This document shows, in pieces, positions 1-10,921 of a stretch of DNA of 64,000 nucleotides. The stretch spans positions 1 to 64,000 of the forward strand of contig CAVMBE010000105.1 in the NCBI GenBank assembly GCA_963674455.1, given 5' to 3'. The translations under genes and the position numbers were made by a program. Each line of letters starts with the position of its first letter. The first letter of the stretch is position 1. The notes under the pieces were generated by a model. That model ran no database searches. It had not been told where the DNA came from and was given only the letters and a program-made list of their open reading frames with translations. Origin of the DNA: Lecanosticta acicola. Lineage: Eukaryota; Ascomycota; Dothideomycetes; Mycosphaerellales; Mycosphaerellaceae.

Positions 1-1
1 A

Positions 2-441
2 AACATTTCTTCCTCCTCCATCAGCAGCACATCGTCCTATCAATCGGACAATTTGAGCCCGGAGTACACCGTGAAGAGCATCATTGACTTATTCAAAGTG
101 ATCCCGTGCCGTGCACAAGGCAATCGACCATGTAGAAGTAAGTGATCGGGAATCTCGCTATGCCTTGTATCGAACCCTGGATCAGCCACCGTCTACTCTT
201 GCAACGGGGGGATTACTAACAAGTCCAACACGAGGAGGAAGAAGAAGAAGAAGAAGAAGAAGAAGAAGAAGAAGAGGAAGAGGAAGATGAGGAAGAGGAA
301 GAAGAGGAAGAGGAAGATGAGGAAGAGGAAGTGTTAGTATCCCCCAACAGTCGCGGCCTCGAAGAACGAAGCCAGGAAAAGGGGCGAGAAGAATCAGTCA
401 TCGCGAGCATCTCAGCGTACGATTGCATAGCATTGCGGTAG
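2..441 (+). CDS. 3' end of a gene with an acidic poly-Glu C-terminus (partial, left edge)
   Basis: Not recognised. From base 2 a frame reads about 45 residues (including SPEYTVKSIIDLFKVIP) up to a canonical GTAAGT donor at 138. A second open stretch from about 224 to the TAG at 439-441 encodes roughly 36 Glu/Asp residues followed by a 36-residue tail ending CIALR. The acidic run mixes GAA, GAG and GAT codons, which suggests coding constraint rather than a pure GAA microsatellite. An acceptor AAG at 221-223 joins the two in phase, but it lies only a few bases after the apparent branch site TACTAAC, so the junction is uncertain. Alternatively the first exon simply stops at the TGA at 143-145. 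The same DNA read on the other strand gives poly-Ser and is probably a shadow. Confidence 0.35.
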
Positions 442-1427
442 AGGATTTCTACCACCTCCGCAATCCTACCTTACTCTCCCAGCGCATCCTTTCTTCTTTT
501 CCTTTCTGTTTGTTTCTCTCTCTCTCTTAATAACTCCCGTGTCTTCTATATCTCCAACAACAACAACAGCACCACCACGTCCGTCGTCCCCTCTGAGGGT
601 TCACTTATCACCATACCCATTCGCATCACTTCCATCACAACACCACCACAACACCACAACATCCCACACTCACAGCCCTGCTTGCTAGCTTCTTCCTCCT
701 TGTCAAGCTCTTTCGTCATTATTTGCCCCGACTCAAAAAAAAAACACAGACACAGGGGATATGGCTAGCGAGAATTCCCCAACGTTGACTGTTTTCAGAG
801 TTAGTATCTATCAACTTCAGGGAGGAAGAAAGCCATACCATACTTACCTTCGTCGCACGAACACAACGCCGAAGCCGAAGCCGAAGCCGAAGCTGATCAG
901 AGCAGAAGCTCATTCGTGTGCATTGCAGTAGTCGTGGCTGCCTCAGAAGGGAATAAATGGACGGCGCGTCGTATCTTCCAATTCCTTTAGCAATTCGACC
1001 GAGCCCGCCCGGCTTCCCATCTTGGAAAATCACATGCATGGAAGCTGCGCGAGATGAATGAGGTGGGTTCGGCAGCCAGCGGTTTTGGGAAGAGGCAGAG
1101 AGTATTTCTCTTCCGAACGAACATGGTGAGACGAAGCAAAAGAAAAGGGAGGAAAAAATAAACAAAGACTGCACAATGCCATATCCGATTGTTTGGTACT
1201 CTCAGCCCTTTTGCCCGTGTCCGCTCTGGTTCATGCATGCATCACTACTGCAACAGACGGACGAGAAACGCCATTGAACGCCGTGATTGTCCTCCAGGCA
1301 GAGTCTCCCTCTCACTCTCTAAAACCCCGGGTAATTCCCCCAGTCAACCAAAGAGACACCCGGATTATAACACCGCTGCTGCGTTTCCGTGTCAAAAGGC
1401 AGCTGGAACTTTGCTCACGTTTCGCGC
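442..1427. other. Intergenic, between convergent gene ends
   Basis: I see no convincing gene. It holds the 3' flanks of the left-edge gene and of SEC4, pyrimidine-rich stretches, CAA/CAC-rich runs around 557-660 and a short CCGAAG tandem run near 871-890. The open frames present are short and low in complexity. Confidence 0.5.
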
Positions 1428-2240
1428 TCAGCAGCAGTTCTTGCCCAAGCCGCCTGCGGCTCCTCCTCCCGGCGCTACGCTCACGCCTGCCTGCGACTGT
1501 TGCTGCGGTTGTTGAGTGTCCACGATGCGCTTCTTGATATCGCCCGCCAGGCTGTAGAATGCCTTTTCCACGTTGATGTTGCTCTTGGCCGAGACCTCCA
1601 TGAAGGGGATCCCGAGCTCGTCCGCCAGTGCCTGACCTTGCTCGGTGGAGACGGCTCTCTTCTCTTCCCAGTCGCATTTGTTGCCTATGAGGATCTTGTT
1701 GACGCCTTCGGTCGCGTGCTGTTCGACGTTGGAGAACCATGTCCGGATGTCTGAGGAGATGAAGAAAGTCAGTCAGCATGGCGCACACCGCTCTTCCAGA
1801 CCGACCTCACGTGTCCACATACTGTTAAAGCTGCGCTCGTCTGTGACATCGTAGACCAGCAGAATGCCCATGGCACCTCTGTAGTACGCCGTGGTGATGG
1901 TCCGGAAACGCTCCTGACCCGCGGTATCCCATATCTGCAACTTGACCCGCTTGCCGTCGAGCTCGATCGTCCTGATCTTGAAATCGATCCCGATCGTCGT
2001 GATGAAGGAGGGCGTGAAGGAGTCTTCGCTGAAGCGCAGCAGGCAGCAAGACTTGCCTACACCCGAGTCGCCGATGAGGAGGAGTTTGATCTGTCGTGTT
2101 GCAAGCCATGGTCAGTCTTTCATAAAACGTCCGCCCGCCCCCTGCTGCCCCACCGCCTGGTACTCGCCCCCTCCCCGCTGCTCACCCACACAGGAGATGT
2201 ATGCACCTACCAGAAAGTCATAATTCCTCGTGCCTGCCAT
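1428..2240 (-). CDS. SEC4: Rab GTPase Sec4/Rab8-type (exocytosis)
   Basis: Secretory-vesicle Rab GTPase that tethers post-Golgi vesicles to the exocyst at growth sites. CDS = complement(join(1428..1750, 1823..2090, 2211..2240)), 206 residues, the usual size. Exon 1 is only ten codons (MAGTRNYDFL) before a GTAGGT donor. The P-loop GDSGVGKS is at residues 17-24, switch I around TTIGIDF (41-47), switch II WDTAGQE (64-70), NKCD at 123-126 and EVSAKS at 151-156. The C-terminus ends in CC, the double-cysteine geranylgeranylation site. Switch regions and the RYYRGAMG-like segment match Sec4/Rab8 rather than Ypt1. Both introns (120 and 72 nt) join in phase. Nothing is broken. It lies tail-to-tail with the left-edge gene. 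Confidence 0.95.
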
Positions 2241-3013
2241 GATAGCAACGGCGCAGTCCCAAGACCACGGATATCTCTCGTCTGGTCAAAAGTCGGTCGC
2301 GCGAGCCCAGATCAAACGTCGTTGAACGACAAACACGCCTCGCTCTCGGTCCTCGTGTCCGTGCGGCAGCAGTTTCTTAGTCCGTCGTTCGTACACGTGG
2401 GGATCGTTTGGTGTTGCTCGCACGCTGCACGCTTCGTTCTCGTGCTGCCTGGAGCTGCGGTCGGGTTGCTGTGGGGAAAGCAGGAGAGGGTCAAAGAGGC
2501 GAGTCTTAGACAACTGGCTGCTTGCGCACGTCTCGGACAACGGCAAGCTCCCGTCGGTGGTTCGTGCGGTGAGTCGGCGTCGCCGTTCGTGGTGCGAGGG
2601 CGAGTGGGCGAGGGGGGTGTGGGTGTGTGTGAGGGAGAGGAAGCTCTCGTCGGAAGGATTGGAATCAAGCGACGTTGAAGTGCTGCGATTGCTCTGGTTC
2701 GCCCTCCCGCGCCGCGCTTGGGCCGCCTGAGTTTAAATTGCCTCCAGTCACATGAATGGCCGCCAAGGTTCAGACCAGCGCATTAAACAATACTTGATTA
2801 ATAAACAGCTTCGTTGGCAAGACAGCAAGAAAATATTCAGATCTGGAATCAAGCAGGAAGACAGTCAATCGTATCGTATTCTCCGCTGCCTCGCCTGCGC
2901 CATGCTGTGCTAGTAAAGAATCTCACTGTGACCACTCCTACTCCCATCCATCGACTGTCGCTATTGACCCCATGCTTTCATCATCAGCCAAACGCCATTT
3001 CATATGCGTGCTT
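2241..3013. other. SEC4 promoter/5' UTR and NCA2 3' flank
   Basis: No gene supported. Open frames on both strands at 2312-2678 are mirror shadows of the same GC-rich DNA and resemble no family. The region should carry the SEC4 upstream sequences and the NCA2 terminator. Confidence 0.5.
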
Positions 3014-5041
3014 CTAGGTGAGCCATTTCCCGTACGCCCATCTCATTCGACTCGCAACAGCTTTCTGCCTCTCGATCCCCACGCGCACATCACAAAGCTC
3101 GTCGGCCTCCTCGCTAAACTCCCGGTAGATCTCCCCAGGCATCGTCATCCTGGCTGCCTCTCTCAGTACGTGCACTTCGCAGAGGAGCAGTCCTTGATCC
3201 TTGTACGACAGCTCTCCGTATTCCGTCGGCGTGCTGCTGGTCATGATGCGGTCAACATTGCGGAGTTGGCGGAGCATCTTGCCTTGCTTGCGTTGAGCCT
3301 TGGAGCCACGCTTCTGGGTCAGCGAAGCGCGAATGTAGCGCGTGACACCGTATGCGACCAACAGGCCTGGTGTCAGGCTTATGAAGCCGATCAGAAGCTC
3401 TTGTGACTTGAGCAGAGAGTCGATCCCTCCCATGGCAATTTCAACATCCACCTTCGTCTTCTGAATCTGGATAAGAAGAGCTCGGATCAGATTGCCACGG
3501 ACAGCTCCCATCAATGGCGACGTCAAGTCTTTCTCATAAGCCTTGAGTACTGGTGTCAAATCGCCTTCCCGGACCTTCGACCGGATATCTGCAATCTCGG
3601 TCTCCGTAAGGCTTGAGTTGGACCCAGTCGCGTTGGTGGGATTATCAATGGCAAAGTCGACAACCATCCTCTCCAGGCTATCCCGATCGCCCTCCAGAGA
3701 ACGCTTAGACATGATGCTGATCTCGCTACCCTCGTCGTGCCGTATTGTCTTGATGAGATTCCTTGTAGGCTCCACGACCCAGTTCTGCCAGAAATCCACG
3801 ACGGTCGTCCCCAAGTCTTGGATCCATTGTACCACTTCTGCTTGGCGGTGCGCCAGTATTCGAAGTATCGTGCTTGACGAGAGAACACCAATCGTCACAG
3901 GAAGCCAGTACCTCACCACCCTGGAAGGCTTTCCATGCTCTTGAACCGCCAAGCTTGTAGAAGTCTGATACTGCGACAGGCCAAGCGTCAACACCCTCGC
4001 AAGCCTCTCCGCGACTGCCTGCGCAGGCAGGTTGAGGTCCGCTGACTCCGAAGTGAAGTACGGATCATCATCCGTCAGCTCTCCCACAGCCGCATCGAAC
4101 TTTTCAGTCGGAGTCTTCGAGTCATTGATCTTGAGCAGAACAGCCTCCATCAAGCCCACGTTCCTCGCGATGGAAGCCCGCAACTTGCGTTGTAAATACT
4201 GCGTCTGCGCGTTCGGGAGGATGTTAAAGACGCCCCCCGTCGTACTCTCATTCCCCAACCCTTCACCCAGGAGAACGCCCAAGGCATTCGCATGCCGTAT
4301 CCGCACCCTCTTCAGCGCTTCCTGCTTCTGCCTCACCTCGCTGCGAATCCTAGTCACGGGCGACAAGAGCTGTTTGTGCACTTCCTTCACACTTCTCTCC
4401 TTCACCACCTGTCTGACCAATCCATAGAATTCCTTCCATCGCCCCGTGACGGTATCCTGCGCATCTTGCCCTACTCCCTGGAAACTGAAATTCCCTCCGC
4501 GTGATTTGACATCCTGCCAGACCATCCCCGTCCAAGCCCATAGACGGAGAGGAGAAGTCTGAACGCTGTAGAGGGCCGTGTATGCGCGCGAAGAGAGCAC
4601 TTCATCCCAGTACCAGAGATCCTCACTCAGATTCACCGCTTCCTCGAGGATCCTGTCCAGCACATGTCCATAGACCTGCGTCGTGGCTTTGCAGACCAAC
4701 AACCACTCCAGCTCTTCCCGATACGCATCTTTCCGCCCTGCTGCTGCTGCGTCGTCGTCGTCTTCCGCCGCCCCTTGCGCCCCAGCGACATCCTCACTCA
4801 ATAAAACTTTCAAGAGCCCCCGGATCGTCCCGATCTTCACCAACCCTTTCGCACTGCTGCTCCCGTCAGCAGGAGCAGAGAGCCCCCGAATCGCACCCTG
4901 CAACGCAACAATTTGGGGATCCAATTCTTTTCCAACCACCTCACTACTCTTCACGCCGCATTTTTCATCTTCCGCGAGTCGCAGTTGGAAGCGATCGAGA
5001 GAAGCATCAATCCGTTGGACCTGGTCCAAGACGAAACTCAT
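3014..5041 (-). CDS. NCA2: NCA2-like mitochondrial protein
   Basis: Single-exon gene of 675 residues. The family (yeast Nca2) is a mitochondrial membrane protein needed, with NCA3, for proper expression of the mitochondrially encoded Fo-ATPase subunits 6 and 8. The long helical N-terminal half, the central hydrophobic segment YWLPVTIGVLSSST, and the C-terminal signature GFISLTPGLLVAYGVTRYIR followed by basic residues fit the family. Two candidate membrane segments are visible, near residues 375-395 and 555-580. The start is an ATG (MSFVLDQ) with no better upstream choice, and the stop is TAG at 3016-3014. An acidic, Ala-rich low-complexity stretch (DDDDAAAAG) near residues 95-105 is coded by GTC/GCT-type repeats. 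ERG25 lies upstream on the same strand, but the spacing shows separate transcription. Confidence 0.9.
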   Translation of the reverse strand: MSFVLDQVQRIDASLDRFQLRLAEDEKCGVKSSEVVGKELDPQIVALQGAIRGLSAPADGSSSAKGLVKIGTIRGLLKVLLSEDVAGAQGAAEDDDDAAAAGRKDAYREELEWLLVCKATTQVYGHVLDRILEEAVNLSEDLWYWDEVLSSRAYTALYSVQTSPLRLWAWTGMVWQDVKSRGGNFSFQGVGQDAQDTVTGRWKEFYGLVRQVVKERSVKEVHKQLLSPVTRIRSEVRQKQEALKRVRIRHANALGVLLGEGLGNESTTGGVFNILPNAQTQYLQRKLRASIARNVGLMEAVLLKINDSKTPTEKFDAAVGELTDDDPYFTSESADLNLPAQAVAERLARVLTLGLSQYQTSTSLAVQEHGKPSRVVRYWLPVTIGVLSSSTILRILAHRQAEVVQWIQDLGTTVVDFWQNWVVEPTRNLIKTIRHDEGSEISIMSKRSLEGDRDSLERMVVDFAIDNPTNATGSNSSLTETEIADIRSKVREGDLTPVLKAYEKDLTSPLMGAVRGNLIRALLIQIQKTKVDVEIAMGGIDSLLKSQELLIGFISLTPGLLVAYGVTRYIRASLTQKRGSKAQRKQGKMLRQLRNVDRIMTSSTPTEYGELSYKDQGLLLCEVHVLREAARMTMPGEIYREFSEEADELCDVRVGIERQKAVASRMRWAYGKWLT

Positions 5042-5779
5042 TTTGTACGCGCCTGCTGCGGGAGGAGCCTGTCGTGTGATCCGCTAGATTCTCCGAGGAC
5101 TGGCTGTTCGGAGGCGCGGGAGGAGGGTCATTTCGTTCAGAGGGAGAGATGGAGCTCAGGTCGTGATGGGATGTAGATTTGTTGAGAAGAGGAAAGAAGA
5201 TGGAGAGACGCGACGAGAGGGCGAACGTGTTGGAAGTGACGTAGTTGTGTTGATGTCTGGTGTTGAAGATCTGGGGTCGACCAACAGCTCACCTGGCAGC
5301 TTCCCGGTTTTTCTTACAACCTTACCAACCAGTAAGAAATGGAAACGTACACGAAGAATGCACTACTTGCAAGCATCGTACGTCCGTTCGAAGTATGACT
5401 ACAGACCTCGAGTCCCAGCCGACAAACACTTAACCTTTCAGTCTCAATGTCCAAATGTTGATGTTGTTCTTGTTCCTTTTCATTCATCAATTTATACAGT
5501 AAACTTATCCTTCTGCTCATAATAGGTAGGTCGACTCGTTGTCTATCTTACTTCCTCATCGAAAACCGTCCACAGGTATCGCCAGTTCAATTGTACACAC
5601 GTCGAGCGAGCCCTTCGCTCAAGGGAAAACCAAGCCAGCCGACTAAAAGCCCACTCGCTAACTACCAGAAAACGCCGTTTACGCATGCACGCGATAACCA
5701 ACCCAGGCGAGAATGTAGCACTTCGTTCCAGCTGTCGAGTTCTTCGAAATAAAGACATGCGTTACAAGCTTGCAGGCGT
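5042..5779. other. NCA2 promoter and ERG25 3' flank
   Basis: No gene supported. Short overlapping frames on both strands lack family resemblance. Confidence 0.5.
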
Positions 5780-6963
5780 CTATTGCGCCTTGGCCTTCAT
5801 CTTCGCCGTTCGCCTCTCGCGTCTCCTCTTCGCCGCTTCCGGTCCGCTCTCCGTGTCCAGAACGTAATCCCACCATCGAAACGAACTCGAGTAGTTGCCA
5901 ATGAACTTCTCGTGGTGCGTATCGTGGTGATCAGCCCCAGCCCAGAAAGGCAAGAAATGGTGCAAGCTCCACGGGAACTCGTAGCCGGAATGCGCGTCGA
6001 TGGCCTGGAACAGACGGAGCACAATCCAGATGTACATTGTCAAGATGTGCAAGTCCTTGGTAAGGGCGCACCAGAGGATGGGCGAGCCAACCGTTCCCAG
6101 ACCAAGGATCATAACTTCGATGGGCGAGGCGTATTCCGCCGCGAGTCCGAATGGTGCGGAGTACTGATGGTGGATCTTGTGGATGTTCTTGTAGAGCGGG
6201 CCCCAGTGCATGGCGCGATGTGTCCAGTAGTGCCAGGTATCCTCGAGAACGAAAAAGATTGCGATCTGGTAGGCCATCTTCCAAATCGGCGGGAAGGGGA
6301 CGCTGGTTTCAAGACCACAGTATTGCGCCATAGGATGGAAGAACCAGATCTGCGGCAGCTCGACGGTGAAATGCGAAAAGAGCACGAGCATCGCGCAGTC
6401 CCATTGCTCCTTGGCCGAAGGTATCTTTTGCTATTATCCAAAGAGGTCAGCCTCTCTTCCCTCACCCGGTTGTTCGTTTCGTATCCAACATACGTTCTGA
6501 ATCTTGTATTTGTTCAAAGCAGGTATGCGATCGATGATGATCCACGGCAGACTCCTTCCAAAGTACACCACCTCATGCATAACGAAGCTCATGATCCCCG
6601 TAGCGAGGACATCGTTGCCCATGAACGCGTACCACGCCGCCCATAATCGCTCGAAGTAGTTGAGGGAGACGTTGTATTTGGAGATTTCGGCGAATTCGTG
6701 CCAGTAGGTGTTTTGGGTATGCGGGAGCATGGCGTCAGCGATCGAGGTGTAGTTCGCATTGTTGCTGGGAGAGAAAGGCATTGGGTCAGTACGAATTCCC
6801 AGAAAAGAGCGAGACGTAGTGTATGCGAGAAAATGGAGCAAATGTTGTGGCGTGGATCGGGCTGTTCCCGTTGTTCCACTTTGTTGATGAAGCACAGCAA
6901 CAGATGGGGGGAAAAAGAAAGAGGCGGAACTCACAAGTAATCCATGCCGAGTGTCAGCGACAT
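5780..6963 (-). CDS. ERG25: C-4 methylsterol oxidase (ergosterol biosynthesis)
   Basis: ER membrane diiron oxidase that oxidises the C4 methyl groups of 4,4-dimethylzymosterol, working with Erg26, Erg27 and the Erg28 scaffold. CDS = complement(join(5780..6430, 6494..6764, 6935..6963)), 316 residues, typical length. Exon 1 (MSLTLGMDY plus a split codon) ends at a GTGAGT donor, and both introns (170 and 63 nt) are in phase. The three histidine boxes of the fatty-acid hydroxylase superfamily are present: HRAMH (171-175), HKIHH (184-188) and HHDTHH (268-273). Hydrophobic segments fall near residues 45-65, 110-130, 150-170 and 205-240. The C-terminus is basic (AKRRRERRTAKMKAKAQ), compatible with ER retrieval. 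An in-frame ATG inside intron 1 could give a false longer exon 2, but the spliced start fits the family better. Confidence 0.95.
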
Positions 6964-8131
6964 GGTGTCGACGGCGGCACTGAGAGTCCAGGCAGGTGCG
7001 CAGCAAAGCGAGGGGTGGATTGGAGAATGTTGTTGAGGTGAAGGAAGTCGAAGGATCTTAGAAATGATATCGCCCGCCGCCGCGTCGTGAAGTGGTTCGA
7101 TTTTCTGCCGCGTTCATGGTGCAAGAGGCCAGAATCGATTGGCCCTGTCCCTGACGTGTGGACCCTGCAGCTGCCTTCCAAGTTACCTGCAGCTGGGGCG
7201 GCGGGACTACCCGCCCTCCTTTCAGTCCAAATTTCGGTAAGCATTAAGATCTTGCGTGTCCACACGATACATTTGCATGGGTCATGCCAGCAAGGACAAA
7301 ACCTCTCTAGACCGTCTGTTCCTATAACGATATAATAATTCCACATATAGAAGAAGCATCTCTCGACGGGTATCTATCTAATCGGCCGATCTGCCAGCCC
7401 GTCCGCGAACAAAACTCAAAAGGTCCCTCCGTTACCGCAAGACCCTCTATCACGTGTCGTAGGCGAACAACCTAAGCGCAAGCGTCGTCAGTCGTCAGTC
7501 GTACGAGTTGGCACCTGAAGAGCGGTCTGGTCTCGTCTGGTAACCTCATCTTCCCCACCTGTGAGTCGTTCGATTCCATCCCTCACATCAGCTCTGACAT
7601 CACCTGATCTCATGAGACTCAAAAACGCTCCTGAGTGAACTCCAGTGTGGTTTGATCAATGGTTTCTCGTTCTCTTTCTATTTGCTACAGCACGCTCACG
7701 CCTGCCAGTAGGAGGAAGAAGTCAGTATTAAAAGCCCTTGCGAAAATGAGTGTCTTGTGTGTGGTGGCATATAAACATCTCGTTACTCGCAAAAAGTCGT
7801 CCTTCGTCTCTCTCTCTCTCTTTGCCATGTAGTGACCCCCCTACTGTAGCTGCGGGTGGTCAAAACAAAGGCGGATTCTTTCTCGGAAAAGCACAAGGCG
7901 TGTAGAAGGTTTGAAAAGGGGGTCGTCGTCGTCTCGTCAATATGCTCCCGCCCAGCCGCCCGAACGAAGAAGACATCCGTAACCGCCTCACGAAAAGCAA
8001 AAGGCTGCTCCAATAAAGCGCCCAGCGCCTCCCAGGGGCCCGTTTCCCATCCACTTTCATCCGCGCTCAGGGAGCCGTGTCTGAAGGGGAACCTCAAGAC
8101 GTGTCTCGTAATCGGCTTGAGACGCCGAGGC
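6964..8131. other. ERG25 promoter and SRPK 3' flank
   Basis: No gene supported. The stretch holds the ERG25 upstream region next to the start codon and pyrimidine-rich CT tracts near 7806-7822. I saw no conserved protein segment and no complete tRNA; a TTCGATTCC motif near 7568 lacks the matching A box and stems. Confidence 0.5.
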
Positions 8132-10699
8132 CTACCGCACCTTCTTGACCTCTGTCGACCAGCCTTCTATGCCATCACCCTTGCTTCCCACGGGTATCTC
8201 CAGCTTCACCGGGTCCATGCCCTTCGTGCCGTCCAAGAACTGATGATTGGCCATCCCGCCAGCGTTGGCCCGCTCTGCAGGCTGCAGCTCGAGCATGGGC
8301 AGCAAGAAATCCGCTATCCGCTTGCTCTCCTCGACCGAAAAGTGATACTTCTCCCGCAACACGTCCGGTAGAGCCCAGTGTCGTAGGCGGTGAATGTTGC
8401 GCAGCTCTCCCTTGCGATTGAATATCTCCTGCGACCATTTGCCCGAAATACACAAGCTTTTGGGGAACGTGCCCAGAAGCTCGATGATTTGCGCAATGTG
8501 ATCGTCGTCCTTGCCGTACTTGGTGCCTGACTGCGGGTCGAAGAGATAGTCTCCAGTGATCAGCTCAAACACCTGGCGCCACCGTCAGACGTCTCATCAA
8601 GACATATTGAATCCGATTCTCAGCTTACCATGCATGCCATACTCCAAACATCCGTGCTGGCGCCCCACTTCGCGCCAAGGATGACCTCTGGCGACCTATA
8701 TTGCCGGGTTTGGATGTCGTTTGTGAAGTGGTGTCCTACCCAGCATGCGTTGCCCAGATCTGCAATCTTGACCGAAATGATGTCGATGCCATCGTCCTGT
8801 TTGCCCGTCTCCTTGGGCTTGACGGCGTGGGACTTGCCAAGATCCATATCTGAAACATTATTTGCGAGGATTTCGCTGCGTCTGCAATCAGTCACACCTG
8901 AACACTCTGAGGGCCACTGGAGGCGAGTCTACTCACGCGGTCTTTTCTCTCTCTTTCTGCGGGTCCTTGTCGGAAGACAGGGCCTCAGCACCGGATGCAT
9001 CGGCCTTGATGCCGAGACTCTCGAGCATCGATTTTGGCGGCGTGGTTTGTGATGAAGATCCTATAGCACCGCTCATTTCAGCGCCATCCTTGGACGTCGG
9101 CGACGCCCCTTTGATGGGCGAATTACCTTTTCCTTCGCTGACAATCTTGTTCAAGCTCTGTGTACTGCCGGGGAAGTCGGCGAGATCGGACTGTGAGAAG
9201 CTGGTGTTGAGGGGACTCGGGAGAGGTTGGCTACCGGTGATTAGAGTACGTCTCCGTCGGCGGCCATTGCGGTGATCGTCCTTCTCTTTGGCGTCTTCCT
9301 TGACGTATGTCTTGACAATCTGCTCGACGTCGCCGATTTCGATGAGGACGTTCTCGGGCTTCAGATCGGTGTGGATGATGCCGCACTCGCGGTGCAGGTA
9401 GTCGAGTCCGAGAAGCACTTGCTTGGTGATCTGCTTGACGAGAGGCATGGGGATTCCGCGGTGGTTCCATCGCTTGATCAGACCCAGTAAATTCTCGCCC
9501 AGCACCTCAAAGACCATGCAGACGTGCATGCCATGCGGTCCCTTGTGATTGAAGGAATCGAGCAAGCTCACGACGTGGCGCCGGCCCGGGTGGTCCTTGT
9601 TGGCCTCGACGACCTTGTTGAGCAGCTTGATCTCATCGAGCGCGGTCTCTGTGTAGTGCGCGGCGGAGCGAACGACCTTGAGGGCGACGTGCTTGCCGGT
9701 GGTGTTGTCCTTGGACAGCCAGACGGTGGAGAAATGGCCCCATCCCAGCTTGCGCACTATGGTGTATTTGCCATCTTTGTATTGTTCGCCTACTTGCACG
9801 GGGTGGTAACCACCCTTGCAGTAGTCCTCGGAGTCCTCTTCGTCCGCCGTGTTTTCGGTGCCCTCGTCGCCTGAGGACTCGGAGCCGGAGGGGGATTGGT
9901 GGAGGTCGTGTCCGTAGACGGGCTTGCTGTGGTTCAACGGGGACTGGTTGCTCTGCGCGCTGTTGTGCGGATCGGGGGTCAGCATTATATGGAGGCAGAG
10001 ATCATGACAGCGGCGAGGGCGCGATCAGGTCAGTGGTTTCCATGGATGTGTGGCGGATGATGTGATGGGGATGTGGGGGTTTCGGTGGTAGGTGGTAGGT
10101 GCAGGAGCAGGAGCAGGAGCAGGCGCAGGCGCAGCGGCGTGTGAGTGCAGTGTGCAGGTTGGTGACGGTGAGGTCAACAGCGCAGCACAGGTCAGTGGGT
10201 GGTGGATGGGTGCAGGCTAGGTAGTTTGGGTAAGGTAGGTGGTAGGTGGTAGGTGGTAGGTGGTAGGTGGTAGGTGGGCAGGATGGAGCTGGGCTGGGCA
10301 GCGATGTTGGCCAAGGAAAGTCTCGGGCCTGGAGTTAAAACGTCGCGGCGGCGGCGGCGGCGTGCGGAGGCGGGCAAAGCAAAGCAAAGCACAGCACAGC
10401 TACAGCACAGAGCAGAGCAGAGCAGAGCAGAGCAGAAGCCGAGCCCAGCGACGACGGTACATGTAGGTAGGAGCAGTGATGAATTGATGAAGTTCATGAA
10501 ATGAGCCTCACCTCTCATCACTCACCACCGCCGTCTCCTCCTCTGCTTCTGTCGCTGTCGCTGCCGCTGCCGCTGCCACTGGCGGTGCTGCCGCTTCCCT
10601 TTCCATTCCGCGCCGCGCCGCGCCCACCTCACCACCAGTGCTGCCCAAGTGCATGATTCAGGACAGGAGATGCTGAGATGGGGCTGCTCACCTATATGG

Positions 10700-10730
<31 letters not shown>

Positions 10731-10921
10731 CCACCCGCCGCCTGCTGCTCCTCGGTGGTGATGATGGGCTTCAGATCCTGCTTGCGGCGCTTCTTGCCAT
10801 TCCCCGTGCTGCCGTTGCCGTTGTTGTTGTTGTTGTTACTGCTCGACGACGGGACGGCGTGGGCAATGTTCTTGGCTTTCTGAATGGCTTGCTTCTTCAG
10901 ACTCTCGCCGCCGTGGTTCAT
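8132..10921 (-). CDS. SR-protein kinase, SRPK/Sky1 family
   Basis: Ser/Thr kinase that phosphorylates RS/SR-type RNA-binding proteins and controls their nuclear import and splicing activity. CDS = complement(join(8132..8572, 8629..8881, 8937..9959, 10692..10921)), 648 residues. The glycine loop is GWGHFSTV (149-156), the ATP-binding Lys lies in VALKVV (about 171), the catalytic loop is HTDLKPEN (273-280), and the metal-binding Asp is in IADLGNACW (459) followed by TRQYRSPEV. A spacer of about 170 residues, Ser/Lys-rich, splits the lobes as in all SRPKs. Exon 1 is low complexity with two Asn runs from GTT repeats and ends AG before GTGAGC. It joins in phase across a 732-nt intron, unusually long here. 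A shorter model could begin at the in-frame ATG at 9985, so the extreme N-terminus is less certain than the kinase. Confidence 0.92.
10234..10275. repeat. (GGTAGGT)6 minisatellite in the SRPK intron
   Basis: Six perfect 7-bp units in the long first intron of the SRPK gene. Further short tandem runs (GCAGGA, CAGAG, CGG) lie nearby at 10091-10130 and 10340-10436, so expansion of simple repeats probably explains the intron's length. Confidence 0.85.
10692..10735. repeat. (GTT)n microsatellite coding for poly-Asn
   Basis: About eleven GTT units read as AAC on the minus strand encode the ten-Asn run near the end of SRPK exon 1. A second shorter GTT run at 10814-10838 encodes the other Asn run. 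Length polymorphism between strains is likely. Confidence 0.8.

Noticed and set aside
2312..2678. Open frames of about 118 codons on both strands
   Set aside because: Mirror images in GC-rich DNA in the SEC4 5' flank, with no family resemblance.
5783..6646. 287-codon plus-strand frame opposite ERG25
   Set aside because: Antisense shadow of a strongly conserved gene.
7555..7600. Possible tRNA T-loop (TTCGATTCC)
   Set aside because: No A box, anticodon arm or acceptor pairing could be drawn.
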